A DNA stretch of 22,032 bases. It comes from Thermoleptolyngbya sp046719575. GTDB lineage: Bacteria > Cyanobacteriota > Cyanobacteriia > Elainellales > Elainellaceae. Shown in pieces: positions 21,590 to 22,032 of the stretch (position 1 is the first letter of the stretch; each line of letters begins with the position of its first letter). Both the position numbers and the translations under genes were made by a program. The notes beneath the pieces were generated by a model. The model searched no databases, was not told where the DNA came from, and saw only the letters and a list, made by a program, of their open reading frames with translations. The DNA is taken from positions 1 to 22,032 of the forward strand of contig JBDNCP010000080.1 of NCBI GenBank assembly GCA_046719575.1, in the 5' to 3' direction.

Positions 21590-21826
21590 TCAGGCTTCCA
21601 ACTGGCGCTTTTCGGGGCGGAAATTGAGGAAAGGACTGATCAGCAGCAGTCCTGGAAACAGGAAAAACACCAGGAAATAAAGCAACAGCCGCTCAATCGA
21701 GCCAGCCGTATACCACCGCTGCTTAAGATACAACATCGTCAGCAACGGCAGCACCAGCAGATAAGCGCCTGCCAGCGCAATGTAAACAATGGGCACCAGC
21801 GGCAAAGAGTCGGGGATAGTCAGCAT
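21590..21826 (-). CDS. ndhL: NAD(P)H-quinone oxidoreductase subunit L (NdhL)
   Basis: 78 residues, the usual size. The sequence has two membrane spans: PIVYIALAGAYLLVLPLL and LLYFLVFFLFPGLLLISPF, joined by the family signature YLKQRWY...S.ERLL, and ends FLNFRPEKRQ. NdhL (formerly IctA) is a small membrane subunit of cyanobacterial NDH-1, acting in respiration, cyclic electron flow and carbon dioxide uptake. The frame is open to 21922, but the ATG at 21824-21826 (MLTIPDSLPL) gives the family length; the upstream extension is Cys/Ser-rich and non-homologous. No Shine-Dalgarno is visible. Its usual cyanobacterial neighbours would lie beyond the right edge. Confidence 0.93.
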   Translation of the reverse strand: MLTIPDSLPLVPIVYIALAGAYLLVLPLLTMLYLKQRWYTAGSIERLLLYFLVFFLFPGLLLISPFLNFRPEKRQLEA

Positions 21827-21941
21827 CGGTTCGATTCTGGGTTTCGATGTTTTGCGGTTTCCGCTTGCAAGGGACAAGCAGGCAGGGCAGCTTAAAAAGA
21901 AGCCTTGTCCCAAACTTTCCAAATTTTATCGCCTCCAGCCT

Positions 21942-22032
21942 ATGAAAACTGTGGCCAGGCAACTCGTTTTTCCTGGAGTTCCCATAAGAATTTTGGATGA
22001 CGCTTCGGGCGCAATGGGTTTTGGAAAGCTAG
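21942..22032 (+). CDS. Possible start of a gene running off the window
   Basis: An ATG at 21942 opens a frame that stays open for 30 codons to the end of the window (MKTVARQLVFPGVPI...). It is divergent from ndhL. There is no ribosome site and no recognisable motif, and 30 codons can be open by chance. Confidence 0.2.
   Translation, partial: MKTVARQLVFPGVPIRILDDASGAMGFGKL

Overview
The window reads as chromosomal DNA of a cyanobacterium. The octamer GCGATCGC (HIP1), a cyanobacterial hallmark, occurs roughly fifty times by eye. Several genes are cyanobacterial or photosynthetic: petN (cytochrome b6f), ndhL (NDH-1), glcF (photorespiratory glycolate dehydrogenase), an ABA4-like carotenoid-type membrane protein, a DUF4278 protein and an ethylene-receptor-like histidine kinase. 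The G+C-rich coding DNA and gene style suggest a filamentous Leptolyngbya-like lineage; that placement is inference. I saw no rRNA, tRNA, CRISPR array, prophage or intact insertion sequence.

Layout. (1) 1-2323, minus strand: a subtilisin-family protease and, downstream of it, a separate protein resembling only the protease propeptide. (2) 2324-2985: a repeat-bearing spacer. (3) 2986-4924, minus: an ABA4-like protein and glcF, divergent from (4) a degenerate flavoprotein of the disulfide-reductase fold at 5184-6674. (5) 6675-7032: a spacer with a 90-bp MITE-like hairpin element. (6) 7033-9258, plus: the ethylene-sensor-like kinase and dapB (lysine/peptidoglycan pathway), convergent with (7) a minus-strand block 9319-14753: mutS2, a protein with a C-terminal J domain, and a TonB-family protein. 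(8) 15038-15361, plus: petN and a 54-residue single-span membrane protein, both very short, ending in a good intrinsic terminator. (9) 15741-17675: copper amine oxidase with all expected cofactor residues. (10) 18058-18468: a pseudo-receiver lacking the phospho-acceptor Asp; then, on minus, a DedA-family protein and a small secreted beta-barrel-like protein with its own terminator. (11) 19965-21589: mostly spacer with a probable Tat-signal gene relic and a DUF4278 gene. (12) ndhL on minus at the right edge.

Most genes are housekeeping or physiological and do not form one system. The two unusual signals are: (a) the protease plus free-standing propeptide pair, which could be an enzyme/inhibitor (or chaperone) module; and (b) a window-wide pattern of short tandem duplications with periods of 12-17 bp. 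In coding DNA the (a multiple of three) 12-bp period is kept, encoding peptide repeats in three different proteins; in spacers 13-15 bp dominates. This suggests one recurrent duplication process filtered by reading frame.
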